Below the pieces are notes generated by a model that saw nothing but the letters and a program-made list of their open reading frames with translations, searched no databases and had not been told where the DNA came from. From positions 1 through 36,553 of the forward strand of contig DXBP01000001.1 of NCBI GenBank assembly GCA_019116445.1: DNA of 36,553 nucleotides, written 5' to 3'. The first letter of the stretch is position 1. Each line of letters starts with the position of its first letter. Position numbers and translations under genes: made by a program. Shown here piece by piece: positions 25,450 through 33,543 of this stretch. Source of the DNA: Candidatus Gemmiger excrementigallinarum. Lineage in GTDB: Bacteria > Bacillota > Clostridia > Oscillospirales > Ruminococcaceae.

Positions 25450-25767
25450 TTACAGATCGTCGGCATCCTGGGTGGGGATTTCGTACTCGTTGTCGCTGGG
25501 CACACCGGTCCAGCTGCCCAACGGGTCCTGAGGGCTGGCGGTGTCCTTCCCTGAGAGAGTTTCGGGCGCCAGCGGCATCACCTGCTGCACGGTGTCCGGC
25601 ACATAGTGGGAAGGATGCCGGGCAGAATTCGTACCCACCGTGCGCTTGGCGGCAGGGGCAGCATCGGGATCGTCCCGGTAGGCTGCGTCGGTCACTTCAC
25701 CCAGGTCAGTCCAAAAGGTATCGCGCTCATCCTCGGCGCCACGGGGGCCAAACGGTTCATGAAACAT
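25450..25767 (-). CDS. Small acidic protein of unknown function
   Basis: A protein of 105 residues, rich in Asp, Glu, Pro and Thr, with no signal peptide or membrane segment. Recognisable features are only the N-terminal MFHEPFGPRGAEDERDTFW and a tail DPLGSWTGVPSDNEYEIPTQ ending in DADDL. I believe similar tails occur in other Clostridia, but this is from memory and not checked. A very good RBS (aaaggagg, seven bases before the ATG) and placement against a shared terminator support it as a real gene. It is divergent from the LCP-like gene. Confidence 0.7.
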   Translation of the reverse strand: MFHEPFGPRGAEDERDTFWTDLGEVTDAAYRDDPDAAPAAKRTVGTNSARHPSHYVPDTVQQVMPLAPETLSGKDTASPQDPLGSWTGVPSDNEYEIPTQDADDL

Positions 25768-25846
25768 AAGTCAAACCTCCTTTGGTATACAGGCGGGCCG
25801 CTTGGCCCACACTATACCTAGATTCTGACACAAAGAGGTGTTGTTT

Positions 25847-26722
25847 ATGCGTTCGCGGGCCGGTGTTTTTTGGTACAGCCTGGGATTGACGCTGTTGGTA
25901 TTGCTGCCGCTCATCGGATTGACGGCTTTTCTTGTACACCAGCGCCAGACACAGAATGAGCTGCGGCAGGCAGCCGCAGAGCGGGGCGGCCTGCCCATTG
26001 AGCAGGGCGCCCAGGACAGCTGGCGTATGCTGCTGGTGGTGCAGCAGGAGGAACCGGCTTTTGTGCTGGCCCGGGTGGACGGCCCGGAGCAGACCGTCAC
26101 CCTTTGCGCGCTGCCGGGCGACCTGCAGGTCCAGGCCCCGGCCGGCACGACGACCCTTTCCGCCTGTGCGTTATCGGCGGGGGCGGGGCGGGCCGCGCAG
26201 TTGCTGAGCCAGACGGTGGCAACCGGCGAAACCGCCGTGCGGGAACTTTATTACCTGGCGGCAACCCCTGCCTGCTGGCAGGACTGTGTGGGGGCGGAGC
26301 GCACCGCCCGGCTGGATACAGCCGCTTTGCTCTCCAAGGCCCAGCGGGAAACAATCGGCCTGGCAGAGGATTCGGTGGTGGAACTGACGGCCGCCGAAGC
26401 GCCGGAACTGATTGGGCGGCTGCAAAGCTGCCTGGAACCCCCCGGCAAACAGGCAGATGCCCGTGCCGCTGTCTGGGAGGCGTTCCTGCGGCAAAACCCG
26501 GACCTGCTGACGGCGCTGCCCGATGCCTGGCGGACCTACAGTGCCCGTACCCTTACCGACCTGATGGCAACAGAACTGGGTGGACTGGAAGCAACGCTGG
26601 AATACCTGACCGCACAGCCGGGGCTGACGGTGCAGTACACCACCGCGGAAACACAAAAAGCAGGACCGGAAGTCATCCTGACCGACTCCGGAATGCAGAC
26701 GATGCAGGAACTGCTGGGATAA
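25847..26722 (+). CDS. Membrane-anchored, degenerate LCP (LytR-CpsA-Psr)-like protein
   Basis: A protein of 291 residues with one N-terminal transmembrane segment (VFWYSLGLTLLVLLPLIGLT) and an extracytoplasmic domain. The order LLVVQQ, then FVLARVDGPEQTVTLCALPG and DLQVQAP, resembles the core β-strands of LCP phosphotransferases (LLLG-DSR, then MVVSIDPKTKKVTLLSIPRD). The Arg/Asp residues that bind pyrophosphate and polyprenyl phosphate are missing (the RD after SIP reads GD, and there is no DSR). LCP enzymes attach glycopolymers to peptidoglycan; this one may be a non-catalytic relative. The assignment is tentative. ATG 25847 has aaagagg eight bases upstream. The gene stands alone between terminators. 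Confidence 0.55.
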   Translation: MRSRAGVFWYSLGLTLLVLLPLIGLTAFLVHQRQTQNELRQAAAERGGLPIEQGAQDSWRMLLVVQQEEPAFVLARVDGPEQTVTLCALPGDLQVQAPAGTTTLSACALSAGAGRAAQLLSQTVATGETAVRELYYLAATPACWQDCVGAERTARLDTAALLSKAQRETIGLAEDSVVELTAAEAPELIGRLQSCLEPPGKQADARAAVWEAFLRQNPDLLTALPDAWRTYSARTLTDLMATELGGLEATLEYLTAQPGLTVQYTTAETQKAGPEVILTDSGMQTMQELLG

Positions 26723-26724
26723 AG

Positions 26725-26758
26725 CAAAAGGCCGCCCGCAAGCCGGGCGGCCTTTTTG
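26725..26758. terminator. Bidirectional terminator between LCP-like gene and cstA
   Basis: GGCCGCCCG-caag-CCGGGCGGCC stem with an A4 tract before and T5 after, between convergent genes. Confidence 0.88.
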
Positions 26759-26779
26759 TTGTTATGGGGAAAACCGGGC

Positions 26780-28510
26780 TCAGGAATGGGCGGCGGCTTT
26801 CTCGCTGTTTTTCTCACTGGCGGCATACACGCGCAGCGAGTTGACCACGATGATCACACCCAGCGCGATGAGCAGGATCGCCAGGATCAGCTGCAGACCC
26901 TGCATCAGGAAGGTGGCGGTACCGGCGGCATAGGCCTGCACACAACCTACCAGAATCTGTACCAGGGCCGTGAAGGTCACGCAAAGCATGATGATGAGCG
27001 GCGGGAACAGCATCTTGTTGCTGCGGCCGGTCACCTTCAGGAAGACGCAGAGGGTTACCAGAACCAGGGCGCTGAGCAGCTGGTTGGCGGAACCAAACAG
27101 CGGCCAGATGTTGTTGTAACCGATCTTGGCCAGAACGAAGCCCAGCGCCAGGGTGATGATGGTGGAGAAATAGGTGTTGCAGAACAGCTTGCGCCAGCCC
27201 TCGGCGTGTTCCATATCGTCCACGCTGAACAGTTCCTGGAAGCTCATGCGGCCGATACGGGCCACAGCGTCCAGACTGGTAAGGGCCAAGGCGGAAACGC
27301 ACATGGTCATAAAGACGGTGGCGGCATACACGGGCACGCCGAACATCTCAAAGAATCCGGCCACGCCGTTGCTGAACACCTGGAACGGGGTGCCGGCGGC
27401 GGGGGTGCCGTCCGCAGCAGCGGAAGCGCCGGCCACGCAAAGGGCCAGCACGGCCAGCAGGCTTTCCAGCACCATGGCGCCGTAACCGACCTTGAGCATA
27501 TCCTTTTCATTCTCCACGGTCTTGGAGGAGGTGCCGGAAGAAACCAGGCTGTGGAAGCCGGACACTGCACCGCAGGCTACGGTGACGAAGAGGATGGGGA
27601 ACAGGCTGCCGCTGATGAGGCTGCCGTTTTCGCCCTTGACGACGTTCCAGGCGGTGAAGGCGTGCAGATTCATGGTGGGGTGAGCCACCAGCAGACCCAC
27701 GGCCGCACCGGCGATCATGAAGATGAACATGAAGGTGGTCATGTAGTCACGGGGCTGTTTGAGCAGCCACATGGGCAGCACCGCCGCGAAGAAGATGTAC
27801 ACGAAGGTGATGTAGATCCAGCCCTCTTTGGCCAGGATGATGGGGCAGTTGGAGCCGATGACGAAGGACAGCACGATAAAAACGATGCCCAGCACCGCTT
27901 CCTTCCAGCCGCTGAAGTTGTACTTTTTCTGGATCAGGCCAAACACCACGGCGAACACCATGAACATGATGGAAACCATGCCCGCGGCGCCGTTGGTGGT
28001 GGCGGCAGCGGACAGCGAGGTCACGCCGTCTACGGTGGTGTAGGCGTTGAAGGTGTCGGCCACCATGTCGGCAAAGGCAGCGATGACCAGCAGGGTGAAC
28101 AGCCAGCAGAACAGCAGGAACAGGCGGCGGCCCAGTTTGCCGATGTATTTTTCAATCAGCATACCCATGGATTTGCCGTCATTCTTCACGCTGGTATACA
28201 GCGCGCCGAAGTCGGTCACGGCGCCGAAGAAGATGCCGCCCAGCAGCACCCACAGCAGCACCGGCAGCCAGCCGAAAGCGGCGGCCTGGATGGCGCCGGT
28301 AACGGGGCCCGCACCCGCAATGGAGGAAAACTGGTGGCTGAACACAGTCCAGCCGTTGGTAGGTACGTAGTCTTTGCCATCTTCCAGCCGCACAGCAGGA
28401 GTTTTGGCATTGGGGTCAACGCCCCAGCTCTTGGCGATCCGGCGGCCATACCCGGCGTACGCACATACCAGGCAGACTGCTGCGATCAGGACGATCACAA
28501 GCGTATTCAT
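26780..28510 (-). CDS. cstA: CstA-family carbon starvation / pyruvate-peptide transporter
   Basis: A membrane protein of 576 residues with about 15 hydrophobic segments. The CstA signature is clear: NGWTVFSHQFSSIAGAGPVT followed by GAIQAAAFGWLPVLLWVLLG and VTDFGALYTSVKNDGKSMG. Later blocks SGFHSLVSSGTSSKTVENEK and ALTSLDAVARIGRMSFQEL are also family features. Known members in enterobacteria import pyruvate or peptides during starvation; the substrate here is unproved. It is shorter than the E. coli protein (about 700 residues), as is usual in Firmicutes. ATG 28510 is preferred because gagggag lies eight bases before it; the in-frame ATG at 28531 precedes that site. Confidence 0.92.
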   Translation of the reverse strand: MNTLVIVLIAAVCLVCAYAGYGRRIAKSWGVDPNAKTPAVRLEDGKDYVPTNGWTVFSHQFSSIAGAGPVTGAIQAAAFGWLPVLLWVLLGGIFFGAVTDFGALYTSVKNDGKSMGMLIEKYIGKLGRRLFLLFCWLFTLLVIAAFADMVADTFNAYTTVDGVTSLSAAATTNGAAGMVSIMFMVFAVVFGLIQKKYNFSGWKEAVLGIVFIVLSFVIGSNCPIILAKEGWIYITFVYIFFAAVLPMWLLKQPRDYMTTFMFIFMIAGAAVGLLVAHPTMNLHAFTAWNVVKGENGSLISGSLFPILFVTVACGAVSGFHSLVSSGTSSKTVENEKDMLKVGYGAMVLESLLAVLALCVAGASAAADGTPAAGTPFQVFSNGVAGFFEMFGVPVYAATVFMTMCVSALALTSLDAVARIGRMSFQELFSVDDMEHAEGWRKLFCNTYFSTIITLALGFVLAKIGYNNIWPLFGSANQLLSALVLVTLCVFLKVTGRSNKMLFPPLIIMLCVTFTALVQILVGCVQAYAAGTATFLMQGLQLILAILLIALGVIIVVNSLRVYAASEKNSEKAAAHS

Positions 28511-28560
28511 GATTTTGCTCCCTCTTTCCATATAATAGATTTACAATCGCTTGCTTCATT

Positions 28561-28589
28561 ACTTTAGCGCGCTGGTGTAGCTGTGTCAA
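28561..28589 (-). promoter_or_regulatory. cstA promoter
   Basis: On the minus strand a perfect TTGACA (28584-28589), 17 bases and TAAAGT (28561-28566), about 50 bases before the cstA start. Confidence 0.75.
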
Positions 28590-28832
28590 CAATTTATTAA
28601 TAATTTGGAATAATGACGAATATTTATGCAAAAAGTAGAAAATATGTGGGCTGTTTTGTTCGGATTGCATGATGGAGAGGGGCGTTTTGGGCGGCTGGTT
28701 CATCAGTAGCCGAAACGAACGAGGGAGGCCCGGCAACCGTACCCCATTGGCACAGCGGAAGTCCAGGGCGGCATCCCGGTGCCTTGAATCCGGGGCTTTG
28801 TCATCCGCAGCGGAGCCTGACGACATACAAAT
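28590..28832. other. Gene-free, possibly structured intergenic region
   Basis: About 240 bases between the cstA promoter and the hairpin after the nitroreductase gene. The left part is AT-rich; from about 28670 it becomes GC-rich with many short self-complementary pieces (GGCAC / GGTGCC around 28749-28784; GTCATCCGC with GCGGAGCCTGAC around 28800-28821). On the plus strand it ends at a terminator-like hairpin. No protein with an RBS is convincing. It may encode a small RNA or a leader, but no known family was recognised. Confidence 0.3.
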
Positions 28833-28863
28833 GCCCCCGGCCATACAGGCCGGGGGCACTTTT
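28833..28863. terminator. GC-rich hairpin after the nitroreductase gene
   Basis: A ten-base-pair stem GCCCCCGGCC / GGCCGGGGGC with a five-base loop. It is followed by acTTTT on the plus strand and by a weaker ATTTG on the minus strand. Confidence 0.65.
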
Positions 28864-28869
28864 GCGGGG

Positions 28870-29445
28870 TTACAGCGTTTTCAGCAACACTTCTTCCAGG
28901 GGGCGCTTGGGTACACAGTAGTCCCGGGCGTCGTCCAGGTAATATTTGGTATTGCCGTCGGTGGCGGCAACCAGGTGGCTTTTGTGGCTGGGATAACCCA
29001 GCGCCACCATATACCGCAGCGTCACACCTTCCGGCAGGCCCAGCAGTTCGGTCAGTGCCGGGCGGTCAATGGACCCCATCAGGCAGCTGCCCACCCCATG
29101 GGCCCAGGCGGCGGCCGTCAGGCTGCCCATGGCCAGCCCCGCGTCAGTGTCGCTGCAGCCGGGCAGACGTTCATCCTGCAATACGGCGATGAACGCCACC
29201 GGCTGCTCGCCCGGTTTGGGGCATCCCAATTCCGGCGGCAAACTGGCTGCCCAGTGTATCAGCGGCTGTACGGCGGCTACCACATCAGGACTCTGCACGA
29301 TCATATATTTCAGCGTCTGCCGGTTGTTGCCGCAGCTGGCGATGCGGGCGGCATCCACCGCTTCGGTCAGAATCTCCGGGGCTACCGGGCGCTGTTCAAA
29401 GCGGCGGTAGGTGCGGCGGGTGCGCAAAAATTCCATCATATCCAC
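28870..29445 (-). CDS. Nitroreductase family protein
   Basis: A flavin-dependent oxidoreductase-like protein of 191 residues. Family landmarks are MEFLRTRRTYRRFEQRPV (the usual R-R-S/T-x-R-x-F start that contacts FMN), ILTEAVDAARIASCGNNRQT, and the later DAGLAMGSLTAAAWAHGVGS with LPEGVTLRYMVALGYP. Substrates of such small nitroreductases are diverse and not predictable. The GTG start at 29445 is preferred because AAGGA lies eleven bases upstream; in-frame ATGs follow at 29439 and 29436. The gene has its own promoter and is monocistronic. Confidence 0.9.
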   Translation of the reverse strand: MDMMEFLRTRRTYRRFEQRPVAPEILTEAVDAARIASCGNNRQTLKYMIVQSPDVVAAVQPLIHWAASLPPELGCPKPGEQPVAFIAVLQDERLPGCSDTDAGLAMGSLTAAAWAHGVGSCLMGSIDRPALTELLGLPEGVTLRYMVALGYPSHKSHLVAATDGNTKYYLDDARDYCVPKRPLEEVLLKTL

Positions 29446-29475
29446 AGTCGGTCACGTCCTTTTGCATTTTTCTTC

Positions 29476-29504
29476 ATTATAACAGGCAAACACTCATTTA
29501 TCAA
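29476..29504 (-). promoter_or_regulatory. Nitroreductase gene promoter
   Basis: On the minus strand TTGATA (29499-29504), 17 bases, consensus TATAAT (29476-29481). The -35 lies inside the 3' end of the preceding peptidase gene. Confidence 0.75.
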
Positions 29505-30183
29505 CGACGGTGGAGGTGCGGCCAATGCCCAGCGCAGCCGAAGCAATCTTTTTCCAGCTGCTGCATCCGCAGATGCCGTCCGCCGTCAGGGAAAAGTCTT
29601 TCTGGATGGCTTTGAGGGCGCTTTCGGTGGCGGAACCGAAAATTCCGTCCAGCGAACCGCTGGGGTAGCCCAGGGTATTCAGTGCGTCCTGCAGGATCAG
29701 CACATAGGTGTTGCGGCTGCCCCGGCGTACCGTGGGGTACCCGGCGGTGGTATTGGGGCAGGCGGGCTTGCCGTAGCGGCGGTCAAAGTGTACCCAGGTG
29801 GGCGTCATGGAAAGCGGCTCCACATAGCCCCAGGCGCCGGTAGCCACGGCCGTGTTGTAAATTTTTTTGCGGTCGCTGCTGCTCAGGCTCTGCCCCACAT
29901 CAAAGGCGACACCCGCATAGTGCTGGCTGGTGGTGCCGTGGCCGCCTTCCCAGATGCGCTTGAAGGCGTACCCCACCGGAATGGCGCCGCCATAGTTGCG
30001 GCGGGTCAAGTTCCAGGCTTCCATCGCAGCCACGGTGGTCCACAGAACATTGGCGTTGCTGGAACCGCGGAACTCCCGTACCCGCAGCGTCGTGCCGGAA
30101 CTGTAGGGCATGGCGTCGTTTTCGCTCAGGTTGTAGGTGTAGAACTTGTTGGTGTAGGAATCGTAGACAAATACTTTCGCCAT
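29494..30183 (-). CDS. M15-like peptidase with C-terminal peptidoglycan-binding domain
   Basis: A protein of 229 residues. The centre carries the zinc-site pattern of D-Ala-D-Ala carboxypeptidase-like (M15) enzymes: TTSQHYAGVAFDVGQ (His and Asp ligands) and PTWVHFDRRYG (second His). The C-terminal part (about 165-215) is a PG_binding_1 repeat: RRGSRNTYVLILQDALNTLG, then LDGIFGSATESALKAIQKDF and LTADGICG. No signal peptide is present, as is usual for a group of such Firmicute proteins that may act in spores or at lysis. The start ATG 30183 has aaggaggggt upstream. It lies four bases after the peptidoglycan-binding gene and was probably its operon partner; insertion of the mobile element upstream has removed the native promoter. 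Confidence 0.82.
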   Translation of the reverse strand: MAKVFVYDSYTNKFYTYNLSENDAMPYSSGTTLRVREFRGSSNANVLWTTVAAMEAWNLTRRNYGGAIPVGYAFKRIWEGGHGTTSQHYAGVAFDVGQSLSSSDRKKIYNTAVATGAWGYVEPLSMTPTWVHFDRRYGKPACPNTTAGYPTVRRGSRNTYVLILQDALNTLGYPSGSLDGIFGSATESALKAIQKDFSLTADGICGCSSWKKIASAALGIGRTSTVVDK

Positions 30184-30187
30184 GGTA

Positions 30188-31642
30188 TTACCCCTCCTTA
30201 TTACTCTGACAGGTACTGCACAGGGCCTGGGCGGCGGTGCGCAGACTTTCCCAGGTGGCGGCATCCACCACGCCCAGGGTAGGCAGCCCGGCGGTCAGCT
30301 GGTAATTTTCCAGCGCGTCCTGGGTGGCGGCATCCAGCTCGCCGGTTTCCGGTACAAATAGATACCCCTGGTCCACCGAGGCGATCAGATTCAGCCAGCG
30401 CTGCACCTGCAGTACGGCCGGGCCGGAACTGCCCAGCGTCAGGGCCGAGGCCGGCCAGACGCCGTCCGGTTCAGGGGCAGCGGCTGCCGGGTTCACTTCA
30501 GCCAAAGCCTGTGCCGCTTTCAGAAAAGCGTTCCAGTCGGCAGTGGTGACTTCCCCGGTTTCTGGCAGACCGAAGTACCGCTGGGCACTGCGTACCGTGA
30601 GTTCCAGGTCTTGCGTGAAAACGCTGCTGGGGGTAGTGCTGCCCAGGAAGTTGATTTCCGGCAGCCATTGGCCCAGGAATAGCAACAGGCGGTCCAGCCG
30701 CAGAACAGCCGCCCCGGAGTCACCGACCTGCAGCGTGGAAGCAGGGGCCGGCAGTGAGGCAGTGCGCACCACAGGGCCGCTGGTGGCCAGATTTTGCACC
30801 GCTTCATACAGGCTGTTCCAGGTCTGGCGGCCCACCACGCCGTCCACCGTCAGTCCGGCCCGGCTCTGCCAGGCCTTCACGGATTTGGTGGTAGCTGCAC
30901 CGAAGATGCCGTCCACCGTCACCGAAGGAATATCGCTGTAATAGGCCGACAGCCGCCGCAGATAGTACTGCACCGCCCGTACGGCGGTGCCCCGGCTGCC
31001 TTCCCGCACCGTGGTGGTGAACTGACCAGGAGCTACATTGGCGTCCACAATCTCGTTGGCTACGGCCAGTGCCACTTCGTTGAGCTTGTTCCAGGTGGCG
31101 CGCCCCACAATCCCGTCGGCGGTCAACCCGAACAGGCTCTGGAAAGCGGTCACGGCTTTCTCGGTGGCGGCTCCGAAATTGCCGTCCACGCTGACGGCAG
31201 CCAGGGACGTGTAGTTGTCCGCCGCCAGACGCAGCCAGAACTGCACCAGCCGTACTTCCATGCCGGTATCGCCCCGCCGCAGCACAATGCCGGGCCAGGC
31301 AGTGCCGCCCAGATCACTCTGCATATCCAACCAGGCGGCATACAAGGCATCCCAGGTGGCCTGCCCCACGATGCCGTCGGCGGTCAGCCCCTGCTCCTGC
31401 TGGAAAGTTTTTACCGCCTTTTCGGTAGCCGCACCGAAGTGCCCGTCTACGGTAAGATCGGGCAGGGCACTGTTGAACTGGGCTAGTTCCGAAAGCCAGA
31501 ACTGTACCTGTTCCACTTCGCTGCCGGTGGAACCGCGTTTGAGCACCACGCCCGGCCAGGTGCCGGAACTTTCGGTGCCGGTGGCGGTCTCGCCCTCGCT
31601 GGTCAGTTCGGCCAGGTCCTTGACACTGACGTAGATGTAACT
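30188..31642 (-). pseudogene. Multi-repeat peptidoglycan-binding protein gene, 5' end removed by an insertion
   Basis: The open frame contains about five PG_binding_1-type repeats, each about 70 residues and spaced about 90. The first three are well kept (VDGHFGAATEKAVKTFQQEQ, VDGNFGAATEKAVTAFQSLF, VDGIFGAATTKSVKAWQSRA) with LTADGIVGxATW ends, and two later ones are more divergent. The frame stays open upstream of the GTG at 31549, through sequence encoding YIYVSVKDLAELTSEGE, up to about 31642, where it meets a stop in foreign DNA. There is no ATG/GTG/TTG with an RBS in that stretch. The N-terminal part is therefore missing, displaced by the mobile element. Whether the remainder is translated from GTG 31549 is doubtful. 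Confidence 0.75.
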
Positions 31643-33291
31643 TTATTGCAACAAATGCAAGAATCGGTTTTCTTTGTAGTATCGCGAAAAATGTGGAAGG
31701 TTTGGGTTACTGAAACAAACTTGAGTACAATATCGAGATGGATGTTCTTTTTGGTGCTATCACCGAGGACGATGATTTTATCAATCAGGCTGTCAATGGT
31801 TTCTTTGCTCGGTGTACTCTCTTCGGCCATACGGCTGATACTGTGCTTCAGTTCATCCAGTTGTACAAGCATCTGCTGGGATTTGGCGGACGATGCGTTC
31901 AGGGCCTCCCGTTCGGATTGAATGGCATCCAGCCGCGCCTTATGTTCCGCACCGCGAGCCAAATACTCCGCTTTCGTGATGCCATCTTCTTCGTACAGGT
32001 CCAGCAGTTTGCGGCGCTTTCGCTCGATGGCTTCCTGCTCTTTCTGTAAAGCCTTCAGGCGTGTTTCCACTTGCTGTCCTGCCGTCGCTGTCTGGTAGCG
32101 GTCCATCAGGTCGGCAATCATCTCGTCATAGCCGCCCAGCAGGTCGTGAAGCATCCCCTGTACAATGGCATCCAGTTCATCGCTGTACAGCGTCGGCCCC
32201 ACATTGCTGGAATGAGCAAAGTCCTTATGGTTTCGGCACTGCCAACCTTCCCGCTGGATTTCTTTGTACCGATACAGGAAGCGGGTATAGGAAACATTGG
32301 GAGCGTTATCAAATCCACTGATAATTTTTCCGCTGTAGCGGTAGATACCTTGATTACAAGGCATCGATACCTCTTCCTTGAATTTCGCTTTTCGCTCCAT
32401 GCGAATCTGTGCTGCTTCATCCCAGAGTTCTTCACTGACGATGGCGGGGATGGAAGGGTCTTTGTACATAACCCACTCTGATTCCGGCAGTTCCCGACGG
32501 ACATACCGCTCGCCCATATCCAGCTTTTCACTCTTGCCGCCACAGTAGTAACCCTTGTACTTGGGATTTTCCAGCACCGTTTTGATGGTGCGGGGAGGAA
32601 TTTGCGTGCCGTCCTTGCGTGTAATGCCGCGCTCGGCCAGTTCTTTGGCAATGCGCCGCAATCCCATGCGCTCGTGAACATAGAGGTCAAAAATCAGTCG
32701 CACCGTCTCGGCCTCTTGCTCATCCACCACCAGTGTGCAATGGTCTTTGGTATAGCCTAAAATCTTGGAATTTCCGTAAACCTTGCCTTTTCGGATGCCC
32801 TGCTCGAATACGATTTTGGTGCGGGTCCGGGCACTATTGGCTTCCATCTCCGCGCCCAGCGCCATGAATTTGAGCATCATCTCATCACTGGAAAGAAACG
32901 AGTTGATGTTTTCTTTTACGAACCAAATCATGACGCCGTAGCTTTTCAGTTGGTCTTTGTATACAAGACATTCTTTGATATTTCGGGCAAAGCGGGCCAC
33001 ATCCTTGACGAGAATCAAGTCAAACAGTCCCGCTTGTGCGTCCTGAATCATCTGCTGAAACCCGCCACGCAGATGTGCTTTTGTACCTGTCACTGCTTCA
33101 TCCGAATAGGTGCCTGCGTATGTCCAGTGTGAATTTTCTTCAATCATTTGGCGGTAAGTATCCAGCTGGTTTTCAAAACTCTTGCGTTGTTCGCGGCTGG
33201 CGGTGGAAACGCGGGCATAATCCACCACCCGCAAATCCATTTCCTGAATGTTGACGCCGTTGTTTACCGCTCGCAGTAAATCATATTTCAT
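31603..33291 (-). CDS. Serine recombinase (large resolvase/integrase family)
   Basis: A site-specific recombinase of 562 residues. The N-terminal resolvase domain has VVDYARVSTASREQRKSFEN (catalytic Ser in ARVST), the region TYSDEAVTGTKAHLRGGFQQ and LILVKDVARFARN. A Recombinase domain (about 165-270; RIAKELAERGITRKDGTQIP), a zinc-ribbon-like segment and a long coiled coil (about 390-470) follow, as in large serine recombinases of Firmicute mobile elements. ATG 33291 has aaagga six bases upstream. The last dozen or so codons read through the element border into the interrupted peptidoglycan-binding gene, where the stop lies. It overlaps the SHOCT-like gene by eleven bases. Confidence 0.92.
   Translation of the reverse strand: MKYDLLRAVNNGVNIQEMDLRVVDYARVSTASREQRKSFENQLDTYRQMIEENSHWTYAGTYSDEAVTGTKAHLRGGFQQMIQDAQAGLFDLILVKDVARFARNIKECLVYKDQLKSYGVMIWFVKENINSFLSSDEMMLKFMALGAEMEANSARTRTKIVFEQGIRKGKVYGNSKILGYTKDHCTLVVDEQEAETVRLIFDLYVHERMGLRRIAKELAERGITRKDGTQIPPRTIKTVLENPKYKGYYCGGKSEKLDMGERYVRRELPESEWVMYKDPSIPAIVSEELWDEAAQIRMERKAKFKEEVSMPCNQGIYRYSGKIISGFDNAPNVSYTRFLYRYKEIQREGWQCRNHKDFAHSSNVGPTLYSDELDAIVQGMLHDLLGGYDEMIADLMDRYQTATAGQQVETRLKALQKEQEAIERKRRKLLDLYEEDGITKAEYLARGAEHKARLDAIQSEREALNASSAKSQQMLVQLDELKHSISRMAEESTPSKETIDSLIDKIIVLGDSTKKNIHLDIVLKFVSVTQTFHIFRDTTKKTDSCICCNKVTSTSVSRTWPN
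31630..31645. other. Left junction of the mobile element (putative attachment site)
   Basis: The host reading frame of the peptidoglycan-binding gene stops being open at 31643-31645, and base composition changes here from GC-rich to more AT-rich. The exact crossover dinucleotide cannot be fixed without the other junction. Confidence 0.5.
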
Positions 33292-33460
33292 TTCTATTCC
33301 TTTCTGATTCGGAAGCGGCAAACGCAAGGCTCAGCTTGGCCGCTTCATACATTTCTTTGGTAATCGCGCCTTGCTGATACAGTTGTTCGTTAATCTGGCG
33401 TTCCATTGCCAAGGCGATTTTGTTCCGCAATTCGCGGCGAATGCTGTCGGGCTGAGACAT
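33281..33460 (-). CDS. Small SHOCT-like protein
   Basis: A 59-residue protein from ATG 33460 (gaggtg RBS six bases upstream): MSQPDSIRRELRNKIALAME, then a SHOCT-like helical tail QLYQQGAITKEMYEAAKLSL. SHOCT tails are short oligomerisation or binding modules. Its stop overlaps the recombinase start, so the two are translationally coupled, an arrangement I recall from other Clostridial recombinase loci. A longer in-frame start at 33529 (MKEYCINRNIGQGST...) is possible but has a weaker RBS. Confidence 0.6.
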   Translation of the reverse strand: MSQPDSIRRELRNKIALAMERQINEQLYQQGAITKEMYEAAKLSLAFAASESERNRNEI

Positions 33461-33543
33461 ATCGCTCACCTCATTACAGCTTATGGTCGAGCCTTGTCCA
33501 ATGTTCCTGTTAATGCAATACTCTTTCATAGGGATGTCAACCT

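Noticed and set aside
26756-28567. 603-codon plus-strand frame opposite cstA
   Set aside because: His/Gly/Gln-rich translation typical of an antisense frame; the minus strand encodes an unmistakable CstA protein.
28690-28830. SAM-I-like riboswitch
   Set aside because: Only GGCAACC and GGTGCC segments match; the P1 stem and the GGCCCgAUGAAA part are missing, and the downstream plus-strand gene expected of a riboswitch is absent.
28669-30282. 537-codon plus-strand frame over the nitroreductase and M15 genes
   Set aside because: It runs antisense to two well-supported genes and has no RBS or recognisable domain.
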